The position numbers were made by a program, and so were the translations under genes. Source: Gemmatimonadota bacterium (GTDB taxonomy: Bacteria > Gemmatimonadota > Gemmatimonadetes > Gemmatimonadales > Gemmatimonadaceae). Taken from it: 64,000 nucleotides of DNA. The first letter of the stretch is position 1. Every line of letters begins with the position of its first letter. This document shows positions 1-8,227 of the stretch, in pieces. The notes beneath the pieces are model-generated. The model did not search any database, was not told the DNA's origin, and worked only from the letters and a program-made list of their open reading frames with translations. Location: NCBI GenBank assembly GCA_021298835.1, contig JAJTHG010000027.1, forward strand, positions 123,988 through 187,987, written 5' to 3'.

Positions 1-685
1 TACCCGCGGCCCGCGCATCCACGATGGCGGCCGCCATGGCAGCGTCGCGCACGACCTGCGCGTCGCGCAGGCCGGCGATCATGGACGCCGGGAGCTGCCC
101 GCAGTGGCCGGCGACGAGTTCGGCATCGAGCGTGGCGCGGGCCGCGCTGTCGAGCGGCGCGGCGGCCACGACGGCGGCGAGCGGCGGCGGCGCCGCGCCG
201 GCGCCGCGCCTGACGACGTCGCGCAGGGCCTCGCGGCTCAGGTTCGTGCCGCGCATGGGGCGCCCGGCCGCGAGTGCCGCCTCGACGAGTGGGGCGTGCA
301 GCGGCCACGCCCAGCCGGCGCGATCGAAGCCCGCGCGCTCGAGCCAGGCCTCACGCGACTCCCCGGCCGCCGGCGTCGGCACGGGGGCGTCCGCGCGAGC
401 GAAGTGCTCGAACACCGCCATGGCGTCGGGCCCGGCCGCGGTGAAGAGCGCGGCGCGTGCCCGATGGTGGTCCGGGTTGTCGTGCAGTTCGCCGAGCAGC
501 ACCGCGTCGGCGGCCCGCAGGCGCGCGGTGAACTCCGCCGCCGACACCGGGGTGCCGTCCTCGGCCGAGAGCACGGGCCACGGGATGGCGACGGGGGCGC
601 CGGAGCCTGAGGTGCCGCGACACCCGGCAGCGACAAGGAGGACGCCCAGCAGGCGGGCGGCCATGGGCGTTGAGATCGTGCGCAT
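1..685 (-). CDS. ChaN-like haem-binding lipoprotein (partial, C-terminus beyond window)
   Basis: Reading leftwards from an ATG at 685-683, 228 codons stay open to the window edge, so the C-terminus is missing. A short hydrophobic leader ends in a lipobox (LLVAAGC, Cys22), suggesting a lipoprotein. Residues 63-74 read LLGELHDNPDHH, the hallmark of the ChaN/DUF399 branch of the Tiki/TraB/EreA superfamily, and GHCGQLP plus RDAAMA near residues 193-217 match later family motifs. ChaN proteins bind haem and are linked to iron uptake; haem binding here is inference. A TACATT box lies 6 bases upstream of the ATG with no Shine-Dalgarno, so the transcript may be leaderless. Divergent from the M28 peptidase gene. 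Confidence 0.82.
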   Translation of the reverse strand, partial: MRTISTPMAARLLGVLLVAAGCRGTSGSGAPVAIPWPVLSAEDGTPVSAAEFTARLRAADAVLLGELHDNPDHHRARAALFTAAGPDAMAVFEHFARADAPVPTPAAGESREAWLERAGFDRAGWAWPLHAPLVEAALAAGRPMRGTNLSREALRDVVRRGAGAAPPPLAAVVAAAPLDSAARATLDAELVAGHCGQLPASMIAGLRDAQVVRDAAMAAAIVDARAAG

Positions 686-697
686 GCCGATAATGTA
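686..697 (-). promoter_or_regulatory. Candidate -10 box immediately upstream of the ChaN-like gene
   Basis: TACATT at 697-692 followed by six bases and the ATG. The reverse strand of the same bases reads ATAATGTA, so a second -10 box for the divergent M28 gene (start 733, leader about 30 nt without SD) may share the site. No good -35 hexamer is visible. Confidence 0.35.
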
Positions 698-732
698 CCG
701 CTGCCCCCCGACCCCCCCTCTGCGCCCCGACC

Positions 733-2136
733 ATGCCCCGCCTCCGCCACGCCCTTCTGGCCGCCGTCGCCCTGCCCCTCGCCGTCCGGGCGCAGCGCCC
801 TCGGGTGGCGGCACCGCCGGTGGCGCCGCCCGCGACGTCCGCCGCGCCGGTGATCATCCCCGCCTTCGAGGACCCGCGGATCCACGATGTCGTCGCCGCG
901 ATCTCGTCGTCGCGCATCGAGCGGGACATCCGGACCCTCGTGGGTTTCGGGACGCGACACACGATGTCGGACACGCTCTCGCCGACGCGCGGCATCGGGG
1001 CGGCGCGGCGCTGGATCGTCGCCGAGTTCCGGAAGATCTCGGCGGACTGCGGGGGCTGCCTCGAGGTGCGCTACGTGAGCGACGTGGTGAAGGCGAGCCC
1101 GCAGACGCGCATGCGCGAGGACGTGCAGGTCGTGAACGTCGTGGCGATCCAGCGCGGGGCCACCGAGCCCGGACGATATGTGCTGCTGTCCGGCGACATC
1201 GATTCCCGGGTGACCGACGTCCTGAACGCGACGGCCGACGCCCCGGGGGCGAACGACAATGCGAGCGGCGTCGCGGCGGTCCTCGAGGCAGCGCGCGTGC
1301 TCACGCGCCACCGGCCCGACGCATCGATCGTCTACGCGGCCCTCGCCGGTGAGGAACAGGGGCTCTTCGGCGGCGAGATCGTCGCGCGGACCGCCAAGGC
1401 CGAGGGCTGGCGCCTCGACGCGGTGATCAACAACGACATGGTCGGCAACATCCGCGGGATCACCGGCAACGTGTCGAACCTCACGGCGCGGGTCTTCGCC
1501 CCCGGGCTGCCGGCGACGACGAGCGCCGCGGAGCTGCGTCGCATCCTGACGACCGGCGGCGAGCTCGACACCCCGTCGCGCCAGCTCGCCCGCTACATCG
1601 CCCGGGTGGCGGACACGTACTGCCCGAACCTCTCCGTCGAGATCATCTATCGGCTCGACCGCTACGGTCGCGGCGGCCACCACACGCCGTTCTTCAACGA
1701 AGGTGCCCCGGCGGTGCGGCTGATGGAGACGCACGAGGACTACACGCGCCAGCACCAGGACCTGCGCACCGTGGACGGCGTCGCCTACGGCGACGTGCTC
1801 GAGGGCGTGGACTTCGCGTATGCGGCCCGGGTAACGGGACTCGACGCCGCCACGCTCCTGTCGCTGGCCATGGCGCCCGCCGCGCCGGACTCGGTGACCA
1901 TCCGCGGCGCGGTCCAGCCCTCGACGACGCTCCGGTGGAAGGCGTCGCCTGCCGCCGATCTCGCGGGGTACCGCGTGTACTGGCGCAAGCCGACGGATGC
2001 CCGGTGGACGCGGTCGCGGTGGGTGGGCAACGTCACCGAAGTCACGCTGCCGAACGTCATCATCGACGACCACTTCTTCGGCGTCGCAGCCGTCGATCGG
2101 GAAGGCCACGAGAGTCTCGTGGCCTTCCCGCGGTGA
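733..2136 (+). CDS. Secreted M28-family zinc aminopeptidase with C-terminal Fn3-like domain
   Basis: 467 residues with a Sec signal (residues 1-21, ending AVRAQ). The M28 core spans about 60-370: GANDNASG (D175), AGEEQG (E207/E208), NNDMVG (D235) and a late METHEDYTRQHQ histidine motif match the di-zinc ligands of the family. At the first ligand position, usually GHxDS, this protein has GDIDS (D155-D157), so Asp replaces the canonical His. Residues about 385-467 (TLRWKASPAADLAGYRVYW) look like a fibronectin type III domain. It would remove N-terminal residues from peptides outside the cytoplasm. First gene of a peptidase-rich stretch; C-rich leader with no SD. Confidence 0.9.
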   Translation: MPRLRHALLAAVALPLAVRAQRPRVAAPPVAPPATSAAPVIIPAFEDPRIHDVVAAISSSRIERDIRTLVGFGTRHTMSDTLSPTRGIGAARRWIVAEFRKISADCGGCLEVRYVSDVVKASPQTRMREDVQVVNVVAIQRGATEPGRYVLLSGDIDSRVTDVLNATADAPGANDNASGVAAVLEAARVLTRHRPDASIVYAALAGEEQGLFGGEIVARTAKAEGWRLDAVINNDMVGNIRGITGNVSNLTARVFAPGLPATTSAAELRRILTTGGELDTPSRQLARYIARVADTYCPNLSVEIIYRLDRYGRGGHHTPFFNEGAPAVRLMETHEDYTRQHQDLRTVDGVAYGDVLEGVDFAYAARVTGLDAATLLSLAMAPAAPDSVTIRGAVQPSTTLRWKASPAADLAGYRVYWRKPTDARWTRSRWVGNVTEVTLPNVIIDDHFFGVAAVDREGHESLVAFPR

Positions 2137-2146
2137 CCGAGGCCGG

Positions 2147-2377
2147 TCAGACGGGGACCACGCCCCCTCCGGCCGCCGCGCGCCAGGCGCGGCGGAAGAT
2201 GGCGGCCCCGGCGAGCGCGTCGTCCGTGCAGGCGGGGATGAACTCGGCCCAGCCGCTCCGGGGCGCGGCGCGCAGTGGGCGGGCGAACCCGGCGTCCGGC
2301 CGATGCGCGACGCCCTCGCATGCCGTCACCGCCTGCCGGACGCGCGCGACGACGTCGTTCCGTTCCCCCTCGCTCAT
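2147..2377 (-). CDS. Small hypothetical protein (76 aa)
   Basis: A 76-residue product starting MSEGERNDVVARVRQAVTA. The start is supported by a strong SD, GAGGAGG, about 5 bases upstream of the ATG at 2377-2375. It has no signal peptide or membrane helix, one Cys in TACEG and one in IPACTDD, and a terminal Arg/Ala-rich helix. I do not recognise a family. It is convergent with the M28 gene (10 bases apart). A longer in-frame start exists upstream but lies in the repeat at 2408-2435 and has no SD. Confidence 0.6.
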   Translation of the reverse strand: MSEGERNDVVARVRQAVTACEGVAHRPDAGFARPLRAAPRSGWAEFIPACTDDALAGAAIFRRAWRAAAGGGVVPV

Positions 2378-2407
2378 GATGCCTCCTCGCTGGCCGTGGG
2401 CGCATGT

Positions 2408-2435
2408 GTGTGCCGTGTGCCGTGTGCCGTGTGCC
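2408..2435. repeat. 7-bp tandem repeat (GTGTGCC x 4)
   Basis: Four perfect copies of GTGTGCC between the divergent starts of the 76-aa gene and the gamma-glutamyltransferase gene. A period of seven is incompatible with coding, and copy-number slippage would change promoter spacing on both sides. Confidence 0.9.
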
Positions 2436-2541
2436 GGTCCCGACGCCGCCTGCCTCGCGAGTGTTCTCCCCGATAACGTTCCTTGACATCCCGTCGGGTC
2501 CTCGGTCACGCACGCCCCCGTTCACAACGGAGTTGTCCGTC

Positions 2542-4464
2542 ATGTCCCGTTCGCGGTCAGCCCGCCCCGCGCGCTTCCTCGCCCTGCTCCTCGGCATCAC
2601 GGCCGTCCCGCTGGCGTCGCAGGTGACGGAGAAGCCCCCGCTCCACGGGCGCCACTGGATCGCCGTGACGGGCAAACCCCTCGGCGCCACGGCGGGCGCG
2701 ATGATGTTCCAGCGCGGCGGCAACGCGGTGGACGCGACGGCCGCGATGCTGGCCGCTGTCTGCACGATGTGGGACACGCTCGGCTGCGGCGGCGAGACGC
2801 AGGCGCTGCTCTGGCATCCCACGCTCAGGAAGGTGATCGGCATCAACGCCCTCGGCGTGGCCCCGACGGGGGCGACGCCGGCCTTCTTCAGCGGCAAGGG
2901 GATGCGCTTCCCGCCTGAGTACGGGCCGCTCGCCGCCGTGACGCCCGGCACGCCGGGCGGGCTGATGGTGATGCTCGCGGAATACGGCACGCTGTCGCTC
3001 GAGACGGTGCTGGGGCCCGCGCTGACGATGGCCGAGCAGGGCTACGCCATCGAGGCCCAGGCGGCCGACGCGATGGAGCGGCAGAAGGGCTGGATCAAGC
3101 AGTGGAAGACGAGCCCGTCCGTCTTCCTGCCGCACCGCGGGCAGCCGCGCGAAGCGCCGGTCGCCGGCGAGGTGTTCCGCCAGCCCGACCTCGCCGCCAC
3201 GTTCCGCAAGCTCATCGAGGCCGAGCGCGCGGCGCTGGCGCGGGGCCGGACGCGCAAGGAGGCGATCTATGCCGCGTACGACCGCTTCTACAAGGGCGAC
3301 ATCGCCGACGAGCTCGTGCGCGGCGTGCAGGAAGACGGGGGGCTCATGACCAAGGCGGACCTCGCGAACTGGCGGGTCAAGATCGAGGAGCCGCTCGCCA
3401 CGACGTACCGCGGTGTCACCGTGTACAAGCTGCCGCCGTGGCAACAGGGGCCGGCGCTGCTGCAGGCGCTCAACGTGCTCGAGCCGCTGGACCTCAAGGC
3501 GATGGGCTACAACTCCGCGCAGTACATCCACACGCTGTACCAGGCGATGAGCCTCGCGTTCGCGGACCGCGACTTCTACTACGGCGATCCGGCCTTTCCG
3601 CCCGAGGAACCGATCGCCGGCCTGCTGAGCAAGGACTACGCGAAGGCGCGCCTCGCGCAGATGAACCGCGAGCGGAACGATCCCGCGGTGAAGCCCGGCG
3701 ATCCGTATCCGTTCCAGGGCGGCACGAACCCCTTCGCCGACGTGCTGGCGCGGTGGTCCACCAGCGGCCCACGGCAGGCCCCGGCCGGTGCCGCCAGCGG
3801 CCCGCCGAACGACGACCGCACGCGCCAGCCGCCCGAGGAGGCGATGGCCGCTGCCGAGGCCGCCTTCCGCGAGGCGTTCACCCGCGGCACGACGAGCATC
3901 CAGGCGGCGGACACGTCGGGATGGATGGTCTCGGTCACCCCGAGCGGCGGGTGGATCCCGGCCGTCATCGCCGGCCGGACGGGGATCGGGCTCTCGCAGC
4001 GCATGCAATCGTTCGTGACCGACCCGGAGGACGGCCCGTTCAACGTAGTGGCGCCCGGCAAGCGGCCGCGCGTCACGCTCACGCCGACGATCGCGCTGCG
4101 CGACGGCGAGCCCTGGATGGCCTTCAGCGTCCAGGGGGGCGACACGCAGGACCAGGACCTGCTCCAGTTCTTCCTGAACGTCGTCGAGTTCGGCTTCACG
4201 CCGCAGCAAGCGGCCGAGGCGCCGGGGTTCCACAGTTACCAGATGCGCTCGAGCTTCGGTGCGCACGAGGCGCGGCCGGGACGCCTGCAGCTGAACGAGG
4301 CGGTCCCCGACTGGGTCCGCGACGACCTGCGGCAGCGCGGCTACTCGCTGGAGTACGCCCGTCGCACGTCGGGGCCGGTGACGGCGATCCTGCGCGACCG
4401 CCGGCACGGCACCTTCTGGGGCGCGGCGAGCAACTTCGGCGAGGACGCGGGCATTGCGTGGTGA
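2542..4464 (+). CDS. ggt: Gamma-glutamyltransferase family protein (secreted)
   Basis: 640 residues from the ATG at 2542, preceded by a weak SD (GGAG about 10 bases upstream); upstream in-frame codons run into the 7-bp repeat and are unlikely. Signal peptide about 1-30 (ALLLGITAVPLASQ). The N-terminal large-subunit region shows FQRGGNAVDATAAM and TLGCGGE, typical of the N-terminal nucleophile GGT fold. RGTTSIQAAD supplies the expected autocatalytic Thr (T450), though the usual TTH is TTS. The small-subunit end has RPRVTLTPT and VQGGDTQ. GGT cleaves gamma-glutamyl bonds of glutathione and related peptides and would act in the periplasm. A Gln/Ala/Pro-rich insert (about 412-435) precedes the cleavage site. 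Confidence 0.9.
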   Translation: MSRSRSARPARFLALLLGITAVPLASQVTEKPPLHGRHWIAVTGKPLGATAGAMMFQRGGNAVDATAAMLAAVCTMWDTLGCGGETQALLWHPTLRKVIGINALGVAPTGATPAFFSGKGMRFPPEYGPLAAVTPGTPGGLMVMLAEYGTLSLETVLGPALTMAEQGYAIEAQAADAMERQKGWIKQWKTSPSVFLPHRGQPREAPVAGEVFRQPDLAATFRKLIEAERAALARGRTRKEAIYAAYDRFYKGDIADELVRGVQEDGGLMTKADLANWRVKIEEPLATTYRGVTVYKLPPWQQGPALLQALNVLEPLDLKAMGYNSAQYIHTLYQAMSLAFADRDFYYGDPAFPPEEPIAGLLSKDYAKARLAQMNRERNDPAVKPGDPYPFQGGTNPFADVLARWSTSGPRQAPAGAASGPPNDDRTRQPPEEAMAAAEAAFREAFTRGTTSIQAADTSGWMVSVTPSGGWIPAVIAGRTGIGLSQRMQSFVTDPEDGPFNVVAPGKRPRVTLTPTIALRDGEPWMAFSVQGGDTQDQDLLQFFLNVVEFGFTPQQAAEAPGFHSYQMRSSFGAHEARPGRLQLNEAVPDWVRDDLRQRGYSLEYARRTSGPVTAILRDRRHGTFWGAASNFGEDAGIAW

Positions 4465-4505
4465 GGCGGGAGCGCACCGCCCCGGGGCGACCAGACAATG
4501 CGGTG

Positions 4506-5081
4506 CTACGGGGCCGGCCTCGCGCGGCGGAGTTCGGCCAGCACCTGCGAGGTGACGTCGGCGGCCTCGTCGGCGTCGAGGAGACCGACGGTGGCGCGGT
4601 CGAGCACGACGGTGAAGCCCTCGCGGCGCCGGACGGCAGCGATTGCGGCCTGCACCTGCGCCTCCGCTGGCTGCCGGAGCTCGCGGCGGCGGGTCTCGCC
4701 CAGCACCTCGAGCTGCCGGACCATGTCCTCGAAGGTGATCTCGCGCGCCCGCAGGACGAGCAGCGTCGCCTCGCGACGCGCCGGCGACATGGCCTCGCTC
4801 TCGCGCGAGAAGGCGTCCACCGCGCGCTTGAGCGAATCGGCCGCCTCGGCCACGAGCGCGCGCGCCTTGGTGGCCTCGAGGGCGAAGGCGGTCTCGGCGT
4901 CGCGGTAGGCCGGGGCCGAGTCGAGCAGTACGCGGATGTCCACGACGGCGATGCGGGCGGGGGCCGCGCGCCGCGGCTGCGCCGCGAGCGGCACGGCGGC
5001 GGACGCGAGGACGAGCGCGACGAGCCGCATCGCGCGGCCGGCGACACGACGCCGCCGTGCACTGACATGGTTGATTCTCAT
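4506..5081 (-). CDS. OmpH/Skp-like periplasmic protein
   Basis: 191 residues if the first ATG (5081) is used; a second ATG at 5030 gives a cleaner signal peptide (MRLVALVLASAAVPLAAQ). After the signal, ARIAVVDIRVLLDSAPAYRDAE matches the start of OmpH/Skp chaperones, followed by a long charged helical segment (about 65-160) of coiled-coil character and an end resembling the family (GFTVVLDRATVGLLDADEAADVTSQVLAEL). Skp-like proteins hold unfolded outer-membrane proteins in the periplasm. A TTGACT/TAGCGT promoter places the transcription start at the first ATG, favouring a leaderless start at 5081. Convergent with ggt. Confidence 0.8.
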   Translation of the reverse strand: MRINHVSARRRRVAGRAMRLVALVLASAAVPLAAQPRRAAPARIAVVDIRVLLDSAPAYRDAETAFALEATKARALVAEAADSLKRAVDAFSRESEAMSPARREATLLVLRAREITFEDMVRQLEVLGETRRRELRQPAEAQVQAAIAAVRRREGFTVVLDRATVGLLDADEAADVTSQVLAELRRARPAP

Positions 5082-5087
5082 GGCTTG

Positions 5088-5115
5088 ACGCTATCGTGGC
5101 GGGTCCGAGAGTCAA
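5088..5115 (-). promoter_or_regulatory. Sigma70-type promoter for the OmpH-like gene
   Basis: TTGACT at 5115-5110, a 16-base spacer, TAGCGT at 5093-5088, then 6 bases to the ATG. No SD intervenes, which fits a leaderless mRNA. It sits in the 37-base gap after the stop codon of the upstream GWxTD-like gene. Confidence 0.55.
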
Positions 5116-5118
5116 CTT

Positions 5119-6858
5119 CTACGGCGACGTCGCCCCCGCCACCTGCACCCGCCGCTCGGCCCGGAGCACGTACTGCCCCGCGACGGCGACCTCGAGCTGC
5201 ACCACGTACGCGCCGGGTGAGAGCGTGGTGATGTCGAGCTCGACGCCGCGCGCGGTGGTGGTCGTACCGCGTGCGGCGGGCTCCTCGACGATGAGCTTCA
5301 CCGGCGTCGCCTCGCGCGAGAGGTTGAGGGCCTGCAGCCCCCGCTGCAGCAGGCCGCGCTCGCCCACCTCCTTGGCGACCGTCAGCGTGAGCCGCATGGT
5401 CTCGCCGGGCGTCGTGCCGTAGGCCTCCCAGTAAACGCCCAGCTTGCGGTCGGCCGGAGCGATTTCCGAGGGATACATGTGCGGGAGCACCTCGGGAAGC
5501 GAGCGCGGAAAGCTGCCGAAGGGGGCGAAGAAGAGCAGGTCGCTCAGGACGACGCGGGTGCCGACCGCCTCCGGCGGACGGACCCCGTAGCGCGCCCGCG
5601 CAGCCGCCTGCGCCTCGGGGGCGTGCACCTCGGCGCTCATGAGCAGCGGGCCCCACGGGGCAGTGGCGGTGAGGACGCCCCGCGGTCCCGCATCGCGCCG
5701 CTGGGCCGTGTGCGCGCCGGCGGAATCACGCGGCACGAGCGCCAGGGTGGCGGTCCGTGGCCCCCGCGCGAGCACCGAGTCGTCCTCGACGCTCCACGCG
5801 ACCGCCACGAGGGCGCTGTCGCCCCGCCGGAACATCGCCTGCTGGTGCCGCAGCATGCGCAGCGTCTTCGCGTACGGGGGCGCGTAGCGTGCGATCACCG
5901 GCGGCTTCTGGACGGCCCACATCGTGGAGTCGCTGTTCGCGGGGTTCTCGAGCACCGCGTACGGGGGAATCATGCGGTACGCGGGCACCGCCTCCTGACC
6001 GATGACCGAGGGCCCGGCGCGGCCGCCGCCCGGCTCCCGCGCCCACGCGCGCGGCCAGCCGAAGCGCCGGGCGAGCTCCTTTTCGTCGTTGTCGAACCCG
6101 TACTGGTGCGCGGAGGGGGCGTCCGAGAGGAAGAGCGCGTAGGTGAGTCGCGCGAAATGCTCGGTGCGCGTGTCGTTGCCCGGCAGGCCGTAGAGCACGC
6201 GACTCAGGAACCAGAGCTGGGCCTCGTAGGCCAGGCGGGCCGGCTGGCCGCACTCGGCGCGCCGATAGACGCTGCGGGTCTCGTCGTCGATGTAGAGCGT
6301 CATGTCGCGCCACTGGCAGCGGTCGCGCGGCGACATGGCACGAAGGACGCGCTCGTAGGTCGCGTCGGCAGCGACGTATTCGCCCTTGAGGTGCTGCACG
6401 AAGCCCACGGCCGCGTCGCAGAACCAGGTCGTGAGCCGGCAGCGGGTCGCAACGCCGAGCGCCTCGTCGAGTCGTCCGGCCTCGGCGAGGTAGCGCACGC
6501 GCTGGCCGATGATCCAGCGGTTGTCCGGCTCGTCTCGCGCGAGCTGCTCGAGCGTCGCGAGCAGCGAGTCGCGCGCGGCGACGACGGGCGGCAGGTCGGG
6601 GACGAGGCCGGCGCGTTCGTCGTACCAGTAGCAGAAGCGCCCGACCTGTTCGTCGCACTGCGCCGGTTTGCCCGCGCGCAGCACGGGCAGGTTCCGGCGC
6701 CGGATCTCCTCGAAGCGGTACTGCGCGAGGCGCCCCCTTCCCTCGGGGGTCGTGCGGTCGAAGTCGGCCGGATTGGGCAGCGCACGCTGCGCCAGCGCGG
6801 CGGGGGCGAGGCCGATCGCGCAGGCGATCGGCACCAGAAAGCGACGGAACGGAGCCAT
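5119..6858 (-). CDS. Secreted GWxTD-like protein of unknown function
   Basis: 579 residues with a Sec signal (1-24, ending PAALAQ). Residues about 95-180 look like helical (TPR-type) repeats. LYGLPGNDTRTEHFARL (residues 222-238) followed by a DNDEKELARRFGWPRAW segment resembles the conserved core of GWxTD-domain proteins, where a Trp-rich motif follows LxPGNERRTEHFARV. The C-terminal third is beta-rich (SLPEVLPHMYPSE and repeated V-x-L-x-V strands). A role in the envelope is inference from the signal peptide; I know no assigned reaction. TAGCAT lies 5 bases upstream of the ATG and there is no SD. Confidence 0.75.
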   Translation of the reverse strand: MAPFRRFLVPIACAIGLAPAALAQRALPNPADFDRTTPEGRGRLAQYRFEEIRRRNLPVLRAGKPAQCDEQVGRFCYWYDERAGLVPDLPPVVAARDSLLATLEQLARDEPDNRWIIGQRVRYLAEAGRLDEALGVATRCRLTTWFCDAAVGFVQHLKGEYVAADATYERVLRAMSPRDRCQWRDMTLYIDDETRSVYRRAECGQPARLAYEAQLWFLSRVLYGLPGNDTRTEHFARLTYALFLSDAPSAHQYGFDNDEKELARRFGWPRAWAREPGGGRAGPSVIGQEAVPAYRMIPPYAVLENPANSDSTMWAVQKPPVIARYAPPYAKTLRMLRHQQAMFRRGDSALVAVAWSVEDDSVLARGPRTATLALVPRDSAGAHTAQRRDAGPRGVLTATAPWGPLLMSAEVHAPEAQAAARARYGVRPPEAVGTRVVLSDLLFFAPFGSFPRSLPEVLPHMYPSEIAPADRKLGVYWEAYGTTPGETMRLTLTVAKEVGERGLLQRGLQALNLSREATPVKLIVEEPAARGTTTTARGVELDITTLSPGAYVVQLEVAVAGQYVLRAERRVQVAGATSP

Positions 6859-6894
6859 GGGGAATGCTACCCGGCGGGGGGCGGCATCAGGTCC

Positions 6895-8199
6895 TCATCG
6901 ACCCGCGATCCGGTCGAGCCCCAGCACGGCGTGAAGCAGCACGTCCGCCCCGCGCGTGATGTCTTCCGGACGCGAGTACTCCTTGGGGGAGTGGCTCACG
7001 CCCCCCACCGAGGGGATGAAGATCATCCCCATCGGCCCGATGCGCGCGAGTTCCTGTGCGTCATGGCCGGCGCCGCTTGGCATGGTGAGGGTGGTGCACC
7101 CGAGGGCGGACGCCGCCGCCTCGACGTGCGCCATCATCGCTGGCGTCGCCGGGGCGGGATCGCTGTCCACGGTGCGGACGAAGGCGAAGGTGGTGCCGGT
7201 CGCGCGTCCGACCTCCGCTCCGGCCCGCTCGAAGGCGGCGGTGAGGCGCGCCAGCTTGGTCGCATCGAGGTCGCGCAGGTCGACCGTGAGGAGGACGCTG
7301 CCGGCGATGATGTTCGTCGTGTTGGGACTCGGCACCACGCGCCCGACCGTCGCCACCTGACGGCCGGGTTCGGCACGAACGAGGTCGTTGACCGCCACCG
7401 TGAACTTCGCGGCGGCGAGCACGGCGTCCTGCCGCTGGTCCATGGGCGTCGCGCCGGCATGGTTGGCGGTGCCGGTGACGGTGACCTCGAGCCAGCGGAG
7501 GCCGACGATCCCCTCGACGACGCCGACCTGCCGGCCACGCTGCTCGAGCACGCCGCCCTGCTCGATGTGGAGCTCGAAGTACCCGGCGATGCTGCCGGGC
7601 GGCCGCACCACACCGGCGAGGCGCGACGGATCGCCGCCGATGCGCGCGAGGCCCTCGCGCAGCGTGAACCCGGAGCGGGCGCGCCGGTCGAGGCCGTCGT
7701 CGGTGAGCGCACCGATGGCGAGCTTGCTCCCGATGGTGCCGCCCTCCTCGTTCTGCCAGACGACGACCTCCAGCGGGTGCCGCAGGCGCAGGTTCTGCTC
7801 CCGCAACGTGCGCGCGACCTCGATGGCACCGAAGCTGCCGACCGGCCCGTCGTAGTTGCCCCCGTCGGTGACGGAATCGACGTGCGAGCCGATGATGATC
7901 GGCGGCCGGCCCGGCGACGACCCCTCGACCCGGGCGACGATGTTCCCGGCGGCGTCCACGACAGGGGCGAGGCCGGCCGCGCGGAACAGGTCGAGAGTGA
8001 ACCGGCGGCCGGCGAGGTCGGCGTCGGCGTAGGCTACGCGGTTGATGCCGCTCGCGGTGCGACCGATGGCGTCGAACTGCGCCAACTGGGCATTGAGCCG
8101 GGCGCCATTGACGCGCGGCGCGCCGCGGGGCTGTCCCCGGACGAGCCCGGGAACGAACGGCACGGCGGCGAGGGTACCGAGGAACTCGCGTCGCTGCAT
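6895..8199 (-). CDS. M20-family N-carbamoyl-amino-acid / allantoate amidohydrolase (exported)
   Basis: 434 residues. The N-terminus MQRREFLGTLAAVPFVPG is a plausible twin-arginine signal. Metal ligands of the AmaB/HyuC/AllC branch are intact: GSHVDSV (H106), GNYDGPVG (D117), WQNEEGG (E151/E152), ELHIEQG (H211) and SVGGVSHSPKE near the C-terminus. The lid domain includes NHAGATPMDQRQD. Family members hydrolyse N-carbamoyl-L-amino acids, allantoate or beta-ureidopropionate; the substrate cannot be read from sequence. No hydantoinase or allantoinase gene is adjacent. It is 28 bases downstream of the desaturase gene on the same strand. Confidence 0.88.
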   Translation of the reverse strand: MQRREFLGTLAAVPFVPGLVRGQPRGAPRVNGARLNAQLAQFDAIGRTASGINRVAYADADLAGRRFTLDLFRAAGLAPVVDAAGNIVARVEGSSPGRPPIIIGSHVDSVTDGGNYDGPVGSFGAIEVARTLREQNLRLRHPLEVVVWQNEEGGTIGSKLAIGALTDDGLDRRARSGFTLREGLARIGGDPSRLAGVVRPPGSIAGYFELHIEQGGVLEQRGRQVGVVEGIVGLRWLEVTVTGTANHAGATPMDQRQDAVLAAAKFTVAVNDLVRAEPGRQVATVGRVVPSPNTTNIIAGSVLLTVDLRDLDATKLARLTAAFERAGAEVGRATGTTFAFVRTVDSDPAPATPAMMAHVEAAASALGCTTLTMPSGAGHDAQELARIGPMGMIFIPSVGGVSHSPKEYSRPEDITRGADVLLHAVLGLDRIAGR

Positions 8200-8227
8200 C
8201 GGGGGACGGGCCGGCGGGTGCGCCGCG

